From assembly GCA_963775295.1 (NCBI GenBank), contig CAVZIK010000006.1:1488001-1552000 (forward strand): 64,000 nucleotides of DNA, given 5' to 3'. Source of the DNA: JAMDEO01 sp963775295. GTDB taxonomy: Bacteria > Actinomycetota > Thermoleophilia > RBG-16-64-13. The translations under genes and the position numbers were made by a program. Numbering within the stretch: the first letter of the stretch is position 1; each line of letters starts with the position of its first letter. Of this stretch, positions 51,597 through 60,171 are shown piece by piece. The notes below the pieces were generated by a model that did not search any database, had not been told where the DNA came from, and worked only from the letters and a program-made list of their open reading frames with translations.

Positions 51597-52967
51597 ATGA
51601 TGCTTTTTAGCAGGAGGGAGAGACCACCTGACCAGGAGCGGAATCGTATCCGTCGTCGACGACTGCATATAGGGCCGGGCGGTGGCCGGGTGGCTTCGGC
51701 GTCTGCCGAGAACCGTGGTTCCGGCCGGATCGGTTGGTCGCTGAGAAAGACGTTCTTCTCTCTTAGGAACCGGAACTTCCGGCTGTACTTCACCGGCCAA
51801 CTCATATCGAACACGGGCAACTGGTTGACCAGCGTCGCCCTCACCCTCCTAGTGCTGAAGCTTACCGGCAGTGGCCTCGCGGTGGGTCTGCTGGCAGCCT
51901 GCCAATTCGGCCCAATACTTCTTTTTTCCGCCTGGGCAGGCGCGATAGCCGACCGATCGGATAAGCGGCGCCTCCTGCTGCTCACTCAGAGCCTGGAGAT
52001 GGCCCAGTCGATCGGACTCGCGCTCCTGGCATTCTTACCCACCCCGCCTCTGGGCGGCCTGTATGCCTTGGCCTTCGGCGGCGGAGTCCTCCTCGCTTTC
52101 GACAATCCGCTGAGGCGTTCCTTCGTCACCGAGATGGTGCCAATGGACGACAGGCCAAACGCGGTGGTGCTCTACAGCACTACCGTCAACGTTTCCCGCA
52201 TTGTCGGCCCGGCCTTGGCGGGCCTCTTGGTGACGACCTTGGGCTTCGGCTGGTGCTTCGCTATCGACGCTGGGACCTATCTAGCCGTGCTCCTCTGTCT
52301 CTACATGATGCGGCCGGCGGAGCTGTATCGCGAGCCGCGCAAGCCTCGGACCAAGGGCGAGATACGCGCGGGTCTGCGTTACGTGAGGTCCATGCCGTCG
52401 CTGTGGATCAGTTTCGTCATGCTCGGCGCGATCGGCATGCTCTCGTACAACTTCGGTGTTACTCTGCCGCTCTTTGTAACCGACTCGCTGCACCGTAGTG
52501 GCTCGGTCTTTACGATCATGTACTCGATCTTCAGTCTTGGAGCCGTCGTGAGCGCACTGATCGTCGCCCAGAAAGGTCTGGTGCGGCTACGTCACATCAT
52601 CTACGGTGCAGCCGCGCTCGGGCTCACGATGCTCGTGCTGTCCGCCGCTCCAGGAGTAGCGTTTGCTATTCCCGCCGTGTTTCTCGTGGGCATGGCCAGC
52701 ATCCTTTATCTGACCGCCACGACCGCGATCGTGCAGGTGGAAGCGAAACCGGGGATGCACGGACGAGTGTTGGCTTTTCAGATGGTGCTCATGGGAGGCA
52801 CAACCCCCATTGGAGGTCCGCTCCTGGGCTGGATCGCCGATAGCTCGGGCGGGCGGACACCGATTATCCTGGGCGGCTGCGTATGTCTGGTCGCTGCGGC
52901 TTTCGGCTACTTCGCCGCCCGGCGCCACCCGGGCATGCTGCGTCCTCGAGGTATCAATGCTCCTTAA
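51597..52967 (+). CDS. MFS transporter (DHA3/EntS-like)
   Basis: A 456-residue twelve-helix transporter. FRLYFTGQLISNTGNWLTSVAL begins helix 1, and the MFS signature between helices 2 and 3 is GAIADRSDKRRLLL. Other family segments are FVTEMVPMDDRPNAVVLYSTTVNVSRIVGPALAG and the end PIGGPLLGWIADSSGGRTP. This subclass exports drugs, siderophores or macrolides; substrate unknown. The start is uncertain: ATG 51597 is used, but about 40 polar residues precede the core, so a later GTG is possible. Confidence 0.88.
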   Translation: MMLFSRRERPPDQERNRIRRRRLHIGPGGGRVASASAENRGSGRIGWSLRKTFFSLRNRNFRLYFTGQLISNTGNWLTSVALTLLVLKLTGSGLAVGLLAACQFGPILLFSAWAGAIADRSDKRRLLLLTQSLEMAQSIGLALLAFLPTPPLGGLYALAFGGGVLLAFDNPLRRSFVTEMVPMDDRPNAVVLYSTTVNVSRIVGPALAGLLVTTLGFGWCFAIDAGTYLAVLLCLYMMRPAELYREPRKPRTKGEIRAGLRYVRSMPSLWISFVMLGAIGMLSYNFGVTLPLFVTDSLHRSGSVFTIMYSIFSLGAVVSALIVAQKGLVRLRHIIYGAAALGLTMLVLSAAPGVAFAIPAVFLVGMASILYLTATTAIVQVEAKPGMHGRVLAFQMVLMGGTTPIGGPLLGWIADSSGGRTPIILGGCVCLVAAAFGYFAARRHPGMLRPRGINAP

Positions 52968-53104
52968 GACCGGACCGACATGTTCGAAAAACCTTCCTTC
53001 CGAGGTAGGGTGCCGGGGAGGACCTTTACAAAGGAGTGGTCGGACGCCCGATGGGGAATCTGAGGTGGAGGACCATCGGCGCCGATAAGGGCGGGAGGAC
53101 GACG

Positions 53105-53413
53105 ATGAAGAAGCTCTACAGCGAACTCAATGAAGAGGCGAAGGCTACCTACGGCATCACCGAAGACGCGAGCAACCAGGCGTGGATCTACTGCAATGCG
53201 TGCGGCAGAGCCATGGAGCAAGGAGATTGCGTCGTCGGGGACATCGAGGGTTCGCTGCAATGCGCGTACGATGACTGCCAGCCCGAGGCCAATGTCGCCT
53301 TTGAGAGCTTGTATGGCTGGGACGCCTATCGGCAGATGCATGGGGACGAAACCTCGGATTGGCCGGAGATCCCAACCGTGGGGGAGTGCTATCGGCGGGA
53401 AGCGGCGGGCTAA
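53105..53413 (+). CDS. Zinc-ribbon-like hypothetical protein
   Basis: A 102-residue soluble, acidic protein with four Cys in a likely zinc site (IYCNACGR ... LQCAYDDC) and a fifth near the end (VGECYR). Aromatic and acidic residues dominate the C-terminal half. ATG at 53105 with GGGAGG upstream. I do not recognise the family. It precedes mop and modC on the same strand by 150 bases and could belong to the molybdate unit, but that is only context. Confidence 0.65.
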   Translation: MKKLYSELNEEAKATYGITEDASNQAWIYCNACGRAMEQGDCVVGDIEGSLQCAYDDCQPEANVAFESLYGWDAYRQMHGDETSDWPEIPTVGECYRREAAG

Positions 53414-53513
53414 CCGGACACGCGGCCGCGAGTTTCAAATCCCTCGCTGTCGGAATATGCTTTGTTGAGAAGGAATGCCGTCGGATCCTAGAGTCCATTC
53501 AACTTTGTGGGGA

Positions 53514-53540
53514 GGCTTAGGTCCGCTGGGGTGGTAAGCC
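53514..53540 (+). other. Stem-loop in the mop leader
   Basis: GGCTTA and TAAGCC form a 6-bp stem around a 15-base G-rich loop, 24 bases before the mop ATG. It could be a structured leader element; no known riboswitch consensus could be confirmed by eye. The rest of 53414-53563 holds nothing else. Confidence 0.35.
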
Positions 53541-53563
53541 GAGACATTTGATAGGAGGTACAG

Positions 53564-53773
53564 ATGAAACTGAGCGCGAGGAACGTCCTCAAAGGCACAG
53601 TCAAGAAAGTGACCCACGGGGCCGTCAACACCGAGGTGGTGCTCGAGTTGACCGGCGGCACCGAAGTGGTTGCCATTATCACGCGGCAATCCGCGGAATC
53701 CCTCGGCCTCGCCGCCGGTGGTGCCGCCTATGCGGTCATAAAGGCCAGTAACGTCATGGTCGCAGTCGACTGA
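53564..53773 (+). CDS. mop: Molbindin (Mop/TOBE-domain molybdate-binding protein)
   Basis: A 69-residue single TOBE domain: KLSARNVLKGTVKKVTHGAVNTEVVLEL, ITRQSAESLGLAAGGAAYAVIKASNVMVA. Molbindins assemble as hexamers that bind eight molybdate or tungstate ions and buffer cytoplasmic Mo. An AGGAGG site precedes the ATG. The neighbouring ModC lacks its usual C-terminal TOBE domain, so this protein may supply that function in trans (inference). Confidence 0.94.
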   Translation: MKLSARNVLKGTVKKVTHGAVNTEVVLELTGGTEVVAIITRQSAESLGLAAGGAAYAVIKASNVMVAVD

Positions 53774-53789
53774 GGTTTCTGGGGTAGAG

Positions 53790-53860
53790 AAGCGCCGGCC
53801 TCCCAGCCAGGCGCTTTCCTGAGGAGCTCCGCGGCGATGGTGGGTGCCACGGAGCTTCTC
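53790..53860 (+). other. Two consecutive hairpins in the modC leader
   Basis: Hairpin 1 (53790-53816): AAGCGCC-GGC paired with GCC-A-GGCGCTT, 10 bp with one bulge. Hairpin 2 (53821-53860): an 11-bp stem GAGGAGCTCCG/CGGAGCTTCTC with an inner GGC/GCC stem. They fill the 134-base gap between mop and modC. Hairpin 2 could end mop transcription. The pair could also be a metal-cofactor riboswitch-like leader, unproven. Confidence 0.45.
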
Positions 53861-53907
53861 CGCTATTATTCCTTGTTGCAGCAGTTCTACGGAAGGATCG
53901 ACGCACC

Positions 53908-54693
53908 GTGATGGAAGAATGCCGCCTCGAGGTCAAACTCGCAAAGAAATTGCAGGGTTTCACCCTGGATGTCTCTTGGCGCACCGGGGACGAACTGGCG
54001 GTATTGTTCGGGTATTCCGGGTCGGGAAAATCGCTCACTCTACGTATGATCGCAGGTCTTGTGAAGCCGGATTCGGGGCGCATAGTTCTCAACGGAGATG
54101 TCTTGTACGACGGCGAACTCGGAGAGTCGGCCCCCCCGCAGGCGCGCCGGCTCGGATTCGTGGGGCAGGATCTCGCCCTGTTCCCGCACATGAATGTGGC
54201 CAAGAACATCGGCTACGGTTTGAGTGGTCTGACCAAGGACGAACGCCGGGAGCGCGTGGATGAGTTCATGGGACGCTTCCATATAGCGAATCTAGCCACG
54301 CGCCTTCCTCGGCAGATATCGGGCGGGCAGAGACAGCGGGTCGCCCTCGCCCGTGCACTTGCGACTCGTCCGAAGGCGCTGCTTCTGGACGAGCCCTTCT
54401 CGGCACTGGATCTGCCGCTCAAGACCGAGCTCTGGGATTTAATCGGAGAGGTACGCGAAGGCCTTCACATTCCAATGGTTGTCGTGACGCACGACCCTCT
54501 CGACGCTCGGACCATCGCCGATCGGGTGATCGTCTATCAATCCGGCAAGGTCCTGCGAGACGGCATCCCGGCCAAAGTGCTCCGCAACCCCGACCATCCC
54601 GAACTCGTAACCCTAGCCGAAGCAGGTGTCACATTTCACGATGTCTCGGAGTGGGCATCGTCGTTGGAGTTGCATCCGGTCCCTACCGACTGA
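53908..54693 (+). CDS. modC: Molybdate ABC transporter ATPase lacking TOBE domain
   Basis: A 261-residue ABC ATPase. Walker A GYSGSGKSLTL, Q-loop VGQDLALFPHM, signature ISGGQRQRVALARAL, Walker B ALLLDEPFSALD and H-loop VVVTHDPLD are intact. Length is about 90 residues shorter than typical ModC because the C-terminal TOBE domain is missing; the separate mop gene lies just upstream. GTG 53908 or ATG 53911 can start it, and the AGGA spacing favours GTG. Assignment to molybdate rests on context with mop and two moeA genes; the permease modB is 10 kb away. Confidence 0.85.
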   Translation: MMEECRLEVKLAKKLQGFTLDVSWRTGDELAVLFGYSGSGKSLTLRMIAGLVKPDSGRIVLNGDVLYDGELGESAPPQARRLGFVGQDLALFPHMNVAKNIGYGLSGLTKDERRERVDEFMGRFHIANLATRLPRQISGGQRQRVALARALATRPKALLLDEPFSALDLPLKTELWDLIGEVREGLHIPMVVVTHDPLDARTIADRVIVYQSGKVLRDGIPAKVLRNPDHPELVTLAEAGVTFHDVSEWASSLELHPVPTD

Positions 54694-54723
54694 CGCCTGA
54701 CGCATGACCGGCCGGCATCGCGG

Positions 54724-56685
54724 TCAGGGTAGCTCGGCTACCACCTCGCCCATGTGGGTGGTGTCGTACCCGGGCAGCGCCGCGACTGCTCTCTGCAGTT
54801 CGGGGCCGCGGATGAGATCGAGTAGCGGCCGAAGCAGTTCGCTCTGATAGTGCACGCGGGGGATGACCAGGTCGTAGCGCTCCTTCTCGAAGGGGATGAA
54901 ATCCAGATCGAGTGCATGAGCCGCCGCGGCTATACCTAAACCGCAGTCCGCCGCGCCCGACTGGATCGCAACCGCTACAGCCAGGTGTGTGTACTCCTCA
55001 CGGGCGTAGCCCTGGATCCTGTCCGGCGTTATCCCGAGCTTTTCCAGATGGTAGTCGAGCAAGACCCGAGTGCCCGCCCCGCGCTGGCGGTTGACGTATC
55101 GCAAGTCCTCTCGTGTCAGATCGGCCAGGCCCTTGATTCCCTTGGGATTACCCGGCGCGATTATGAGCCCCTGCTCGCGATGCATGAACGTCACCAAGAC
55201 AATGGGTGTCTCCGATAGGTACTGCCGCACGTAGGAGACGTTGTAGTCGCCTGTGACCGGGTCGAGAAGGTGCGAGCCCGCCAGATGAGCGTCCCCGCGC
55301 TTGACGGCCATCAGTCCCCCCAGGCTGCCGGCGTTCGCACTCGAGAAACGGCGGCCGGCGTCGGCAAGATACTGGGAAACGAGGTCTAGGCAGAGATCGT
55401 GGCTGCCGATGTGGACTATGGTGCGGTCGATCTCAGTCACTTCGCGATACAACTCCACGGCTACTTCCTCGCCTGCTTCCACCCCTTCCGAAAAGCGGGG
55501 GATGTGGACGATCCCGTCTGCGCGGACCAGCGAAGTGATGACGCCCGCTCCCCGGGAGAGAGGGGCCGCCACCGTCCGCTCGCCAACGCGTCCGACGGTG
55601 ACGCGAACCCACTCGTCGTCGCCTGTGGGCGAGAGGATCTTGCGCGTGATGGTGGCCTGCAGGCGGGGTTTCTCCCGCGGCGGCAAACCCAGCCAGCGGG
55701 ATATCAGCGGTTCCACGAAGATCTCCGCAGTCAGAGCGCAGGAGACGGGATATCCAGGTACGCCGATCACGGGCGTGCAGCGGTCGGTGACCACACCGAG
55801 AATTACCGGATGACCCGGGCGCACCGCGACGCCGTGGACGAGCAGCGTCCCCAACTCTTCCACGATGGCGGCCGTGAAATCCTCGCTGCCCGCCGATGAG
55901 CCTGCGTTGACCAGCACGAGGTCGTGGTCGCTTGCAGCCTCTCGCACCACTTCCTTGATGCGTTCGTATTCGTCGATGACGATCGTGTAGCGGGTGGCGT
56001 CGGCGCCCCATTCGCGCACCTGAGCGGCGAGGACCAGAGAGTTGTACTCGATGATGTCGCCCGGCTTCAGGCCGTTCTTTGCGGCCTCCTCGACGGTGAC
56101 CAGTTCAGTGCCGGTGGGGATGACTGCCACGCGGGGCCTGCGACGGACGTTGACGATCGCGTGTCCGCACCCGGCCAGCGCGCCCAGGTCGACCGGCTTG
56201 AGCACGTGGTTAGCCGGCAGAACCAACTCCGTCGCCACCATGTCTTCACCCATGGGTCTCACCGCGGTCCATGGCGCAACCGCCGCCATGATTTCGATGG
56301 ACTCACCGTCCGCCCCATGGCCGACCCGTTGAGTGTACTCGATCATGATGACTGCATCCGCCCAGGAGGGGATGGGGTCTCCGGTATCGACGTATTTGGC
56401 CTCCCCTTGGGTACCGATCTTCAGTTGTTTCGGGGAGGTTTCCGTGGCTCCGATGGTGTCTGCCGAACGAACGGCATAACCGTCCATCGCGCTGGCGTGA
56501 TATCCCGGAGACGAGAGGGCCGCCCACACGGGCTTTGCCGTAACTCTACCCAGCGCCTCGCCCAGCGGCACATCCTCGCCTGGAAGCGCTTTCCAGACCC
56601 CGGAGTCCTGCATGGCCGCTGTGAATCGGCGCCATGCTTCCTGCAGCGGAATGTCTTCGAGGTAGAACTGTCTTTCTTTCCCCAT
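54724..56685 (-). CDS. MoeA fused to a periplasmic-binding-like domain
   Basis: A 653-residue two-part protein. Residues 1-420 are a MoeA domain (molybdopterin molybdenumtransferase): LGEALGRVTAKPVWA, HASAMDGYAVRS, ADAVIMIEYTQ, IPTGTELVTV, NAGSSAGSEDFT and GVPGYPVSCALTAEIF. Residues about 430-653 are a type 2 substrate-binding-like domain (LCLDLVSQYLADAG, NRQRGAGTRVLLDYHL, ADCGLGIAAAAHALDLDFIPF), which may sense molybdate in the cytoplasm. It inserts Mo into adenylylated molybdopterin. Start ATG 56685; 32 bases after the second moeA gene on the same strand. Confidence 0.9.
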   Translation of the reverse strand: MGKERQFYLEDIPLQEAWRRFTAAMQDSGVWKALPGEDVPLGEALGRVTAKPVWAALSSPGYHASAMDGYAVRSADTIGATETSPKQLKIGTQGEAKYVDTGDPIPSWADAVIMIEYTQRVGHGADGESIEIMAAVAPWTAVRPMGEDMVATELVLPANHVLKPVDLGALAGCGHAIVNVRRRPRVAVIPTGTELVTVEEAAKNGLKPGDIIEYNSLVLAAQVREWGADATRYTIVIDEYERIKEVVREAASDHDLVLVNAGSSAGSEDFTAAIVEELGTLLVHGVAVRPGHPVILGVVTDRCTPVIGVPGYPVSCALTAEIFVEPLISRWLGLPPREKPRLQATITRKILSPTGDDEWVRVTVGRVGERTVAAPLSRGAGVITSLVRADGIVHIPRFSEGVEAGEEVAVELYREVTEIDRTIVHIGSHDLCLDLVSQYLADAGRRFSSANAGSLGGLMAVKRGDAHLAGSHLLDPVTGDYNVSYVRQYLSETPIVLVTFMHREQGLIIAPGNPKGIKGLADLTREDLRYVNRQRGAGTRVLLDYHLEKLGITPDRIQGYAREEYTHLAVAVAIQSGAADCGLGIAAAAHALDLDFIPFEKERYDLVIPRVHYQSELLRPLLDLIRGPELQRAVAALPGYDTTHMGEVVAELP

Positions 56686-56717
56686 TCCCGTCCCTATCTC
56701 CAGCCCTGAAGAGGTGT

Positions 56718-57950
56718 TCAGAACAATTCCACGCTGACCGGCTTGCCTTGGTGCAGACCGTTCGAATCAAGCGGCACGCGTATCTTTCCGTCGGCTTTGA
56801 CCAGCGTGTATATGAGGTTCGACTTGCCGAAGACCGGTTCGGCCCAGACCTCGCCGTCGCGCTCCACGAGCCTCACAGGGATGTAATCCTCACGGCCGGG
56901 CGCGGAAGGTACGTTCCGGGTGAGCTTCCCCATCACGCACCGCGGAATCGGCGCGACCAGGTCCCCCTGCATTCGGCTCAGCAAAGGTATCAGGAACAGC
57001 CCCGCTACGACCATGGCGCTAACCGGGTTTCCGGGTAGCCCTATCACGGGTTTGCCGTCGCAGACGCCGAGAATGGTCGGCTTGCCAGGCTTGAGCGCCA
57101 CTCCATGCACGACGACACCAGGCTTGCCTAGGTTGTTCACCACTTCCGCCGTGAGGTCGCGTGTGGAAACCGAGGAGCCTGCGGAGATCACGAGAACGTC
57201 CGTGTCGGCCAAGGCCATCCGCGCGGCGGCGAAGAGAGACTCGTACTCGTCGCTCACGATCCCCTGGGGCAGCGGAACGCCTCCTGCCTGGGTCACGAGG
57301 CCTGCGATCGTGTACGTGTTGATGTCGCGGATCTGTCCCGGTTCAGGCGCCATGTGCGGAGGGATCACCTCGTCGCCGGTGGACACGATCGCCACTCGCG
57401 GTTTGGCGGCCACGGTGACGCTGGTGATACCCAGAGCCATAAGGCCCCCCAGATCCTGGGGACGGAGAACATGTCCGGCCTCGAACAGAGGCTCGCCTTC
57501 TTTTACATCCTCCCCTATGCGGATCACGTTCTCCCCAGGCGCCACCGCCCGCAGGACCTCAATGTTCGAGGCATCGAGCTTCTGAGTCTGCTCTACCATG
57601 ATCACTGAGTCGGCTCCCGCCGGGACCATCCCGCCTGTATAGATGACGGCCGTTTGCCCGGGGCCGATCTCCAACTCGGCGGCGCGGGCCATAGGCACTT
57701 CGCCCACGACCTCGAGATAAGAGGGCAACCCTTCGGTCGCGCCAAAGGAGTCGGAGGAACGTATCGCATACCCATCCATGGTGCTGCGAACAAAGGACGG
57801 AAGTGGGGATTGAGCCGTCAACTTCTCGGCGAGCACCCGGCCCAAGGCGCCGGCCGTGGAGACGATCTCTTCTCCGACGACGGAGGGCAAATGCCTGAGC
57901 ATGACTTCCAGAGCCTCCGTTGGGGGAAGAACTTTGAACATCTCCGGCAT
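56718..57950 (-). CDS. moeA: MoeA molybdopterin molybdenumtransferase
   Basis: A 410-residue stand-alone MoeA. Segments: RVLAEKLTAQSPLPSFVRSTMDGYAIRS, ADSVIMVEQTQ, IVSTGDEVIPP, SAGSSVSTRDLTAEV and GLPGNPVSAMVVAGLF. It catalyses the final Mo insertion of cofactor synthesis. I start at ATG 57950, preceded by AGAGG; GTG 57956 is possible. It is upstream of the MoeA fusion in the same transcript. The paired copies may differ in Mo versus W use or branch of cofactor, which is a guess. Confidence 0.94.
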   Translation of the reverse strand: MPEMFKVLPPTEALEVMLRHLPSVVGEEIVSTAGALGRVLAEKLTAQSPLPSFVRSTMDGYAIRSSDSFGATEGLPSYLEVVGEVPMARAAELEIGPGQTAVIYTGGMVPAGADSVIMVEQTQKLDASNIEVLRAVAPGENVIRIGEDVKEGEPLFEAGHVLRPQDLGGLMALGITSVTVAAKPRVAIVSTGDEVIPPHMAPEPGQIRDINTYTIAGLVTQAGGVPLPQGIVSDEYESLFAAARMALADTDVLVISAGSSVSTRDLTAEVVNNLGKPGVVVHGVALKPGKPTILGVCDGKPVIGLPGNPVSAMVVAGLFLIPLLSRMQGDLVAPIPRCVMGKLTRNVPSAPGREDYIPVRLVERDGEVWAEPVFGKSNLIYTLVKADGKIRVPLDSNGLHQGKPVSVELF

Positions 57951-58152
57951 CGACACCTCTTGGCGGTATGGCTGCAGATCGCACCCATTCTATACCGTGG
58001 GTGGCGTCAGATGACCAGAGCGAGAGTCCTCCCTCTATTGTGCATGGTAGCTTGCATATCAGCAGAAACGCAACACAAACTGCATACACTGGTCGAGCTA
58101 TCTCTGCCGAGCGGCCGGGGACCCATTTCTCGCGATCAGTGCCCGCAAGACA

Positions 58153-58180
58153 GAGGAGTCCCGCCGAAGCGGGACCCCTC
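58153..58180 (-). terminator. Hairpin downstream of the hydrogenase operon
   Basis: A GTCCCGC/GCGGGAC stem with CGAA loop, extended to 11 of 12 paired positions, about 60 bases after the hydA stop on the minus strand. No T-tract. The remaining gap 57951-58152 holds the moeA promoter region, including a TATAGA box and a CGGTAT/ATACCG stem near 57965-58000. Confidence 0.6.
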
Positions 58181-58239
58181 GTTGAGTCCGTTGAATCAAA
58201 CGGTGTCCGGAATCGACATGTCCGGCCGGTGGACTGTCC

Positions 58240-60171
58240 CTATTCGATAAACTTCCCGCGATCCGTGTAATGAGTGTGCAGCAGTTCGTGACTCTTGTGG
58301 CCGCAAGGACCGTCGGTGAGGAATTCGCCATACACCTTGAGGACGGCCGGGTTCTCGAACGACTTGCGGACGGTCAGCGTCTTCTCCTCACCGTAGATCG
58401 CCCGCGCTCTGGCGGCTCGGATCTCCTTACTCGTGGGGATCGGCTGGCCGCCGCCCCCCAGACATCCGCCCGGGCAGGCCATGAACTCGATGAAGTGACA
58501 TTGGCTGAACTGGCCCCCGGCTTTGATGTCCTCCATGACCTTGCGCGCATTCGCGGTACCGTGCGCGACGGCGACCTTGAGGGTGGCCCCACGCAGCCAT
58601 TCCCAGTCGGGGATGAGGTGGGCGAGGATATCCGGCACCGGGCCGACCTCGCTGATGGTCAGCTCCGCGTAGCGGACGCCTTCGAAGCCGCGCACCGGGA
58701 TGATATCGCCGTGCTCGTAGATGGTCTCGAGCTTCCGGCCGGTCACGAGTTCCAGAACCGTTCGCAGCGCCGACTCCATGACGCCGCCTGTGGCACCGAA
58801 GATGAGACCGGACCCGGTCGCCGTTCCGAAGGGATCGTCAAAGTCAGACTTGGGCATTGTGGGCACGTGCAAACCGGCCTGCCGGAACATGGAGCCGAGT
58901 TCGCGCGTGGTCAGACCGAAGTCGACGTCCTTGAAGCCGCTGGAGTGCATCTCGGGACGGTTGCACTCGAACTTTTTGGCCGAGCAGGGCATGAGGGCCA
59001 CGCTGACTATATCGGCCGGGTCTACGCCCATCTTTTCCGCGTAGAAGGTCTTGATGAGGGCCCCGAACATCTGCTGCGGGCTCTTGGCGCTGGATAGATT
59101 GGGAATGTACTCGGGCCAGAAGTGTTCGCAGTACTTGACCCAACCGGGAGAACAACTGGTGAACTGGGGCAGGGCCACATCGACATCGCCTTTGACCAGG
59201 GCTCCGTAGAGCCGCTGGATGAGTTCGGTGCCTTCCTCGATGATGGTGAGGTCAGCGGTGAAGTTGGTGTCGAACACGTGCTTGAAGCCCATGCGCTTGA
59301 GGGCGGTGTTCATCTGGTACGTGACGGTGGTCCCGGGCTCGAGGCCGAACATCTCGCCCATGGCCGCCCGCGGTGAGGGCGCGGTTTGGATGACCACGTG
59401 CTTGGTGGGGTCGTCCAAGGCCTTCCATACGGCATGAGAGGCGTCCTTGGCGTAGAGCGCACCCGTGGGACAACGATTGATGCATTGCCCGCAGTTGATA
59501 CAGACCACTCCACCCAGCGGCTTGTCGAGGAACGTCTCAATCTCCACCTTGTTGGAGCGGTTGACCGCCTCGAGCACGCCCACTTCCTGTAGGTCGATGC
59601 ACGTGCGGACGCAGCGGCGGCAGCGGATGCACTTGTTCATGTCCCGGACGACCGAATAGCTGGAGTCATCCACCGGAACGGGGACCTCCAGATGGCCGAA
59701 GCGGAAGGAATCGACCCCATACTCCTCAGCCAGCGACTGCAATTCGCAGTTGCCGTTCTTCTTACAGGAGTAGCAGTCACCGCAATGCTCCGAGAGGAGC
59801 AGGTCGAGGACGTGCCTCCGGGCGATGCGGACGGCGCGGGAGTACGTGTTGATCTTTATGGGATCGGTGATGGGGTAGGCGCACGCCGCCTGGAGAGTCT
59901 TCTGCCCTTCCACCTCCACCACGCAGATGCGGCAGATGCCGGCGATCTCGAGGTCAGGGTGATAGCACAGCGTAGGAATGCGCACGCCGATGGATTTGGC
60001 CGCTTCCAGAATCGTGGTGCCGAGGGGGACCTTCACTTCCATGCCGTCGATGGTGACGGTGATTTTGGCCCCTATCGAACCAGGCGCCATGATCCGGTCG
60101 GGCTCGAGATCGGGTTGAAGAAGTTGGCTGAGCGGGGCCCGCCGTTTTGGGAGAGTGCTCTTATCGGTCAT
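58240..60171 (-). CDS. hydA: NAD(P)H-linked [FeFe]-hydrogenase catalytic subunit
   Basis: A 643-residue catalytic subunit. Order: N-terminal [2Fe-2S] domain (Cys69, 80, 83, 97), His-ligated [4Fe-4S] site (HCGDCYSC, residues 129-136, plus Cys142), two ferredoxin clusters (CIRCRRCVRTC; CINCGQCINRCP), then the H-cluster domain. H-cluster motifs: L1 TSCSPGW (338-344), L2 MPCSAKKFE (394-402), L3 EFMACPGGCLGGGGQP (562-577). The second Cys of the usual TSCCPGW is Ser here. These motifs exclude NuoG. ATG 60171 overlaps the hydB stop (ATGA). It is the last gene of hydCBA and makes or consumes H2. Confidence 0.93.
   Translation of the reverse strand: MTDKSTLPKRRAPLSQLLQPDLEPDRIMAPGSIGAKITVTIDGMEVKVPLGTTILEAAKSIGVRIPTLCYHPDLEIAGICRICVVEVEGQKTLQAACAYPITDPIKINTYSRAVRIARRHVLDLLLSEHCGDCYSCKKNGNCELQSLAEEYGVDSFRFGHLEVPVPVDDSSYSVVRDMNKCIRCRRCVRTCIDLQEVGVLEAVNRSNKVEIETFLDKPLGGVVCINCGQCINRCPTGALYAKDASHAVWKALDDPTKHVVIQTAPSPRAAMGEMFGLEPGTTVTYQMNTALKRMGFKHVFDTNFTADLTIIEEGTELIQRLYGALVKGDVDVALPQFTSCSPGWVKYCEHFWPEYIPNLSSAKSPQQMFGALIKTFYAEKMGVDPADIVSVALMPCSAKKFECNRPEMHSSGFKDVDFGLTTRELGSMFRQAGLHVPTMPKSDFDDPFGTATGSGLIFGATGGVMESALRTVLELVTGRKLETIYEHGDIIPVRGFEGVRYAELTISEVGPVPDILAHLIPDWEWLRGATLKVAVAHGTANARKVMEDIKAGGQFSQCHFIEFMACPGGCLGGGGQPIPTSKEIRAARARAIYGEEKTLTVRKSFENPAVLKVYGEFLTDGPCGHKSHELLHTHYTDRGKFIE

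Noticed and set aside
58240..60171. Annotation as NADH dehydrogenase subunit G
   Set aside because: N-terminal clusters are NuoG-like, but the C-terminal half has the three H-cluster motifs of [FeFe]-hydrogenase.
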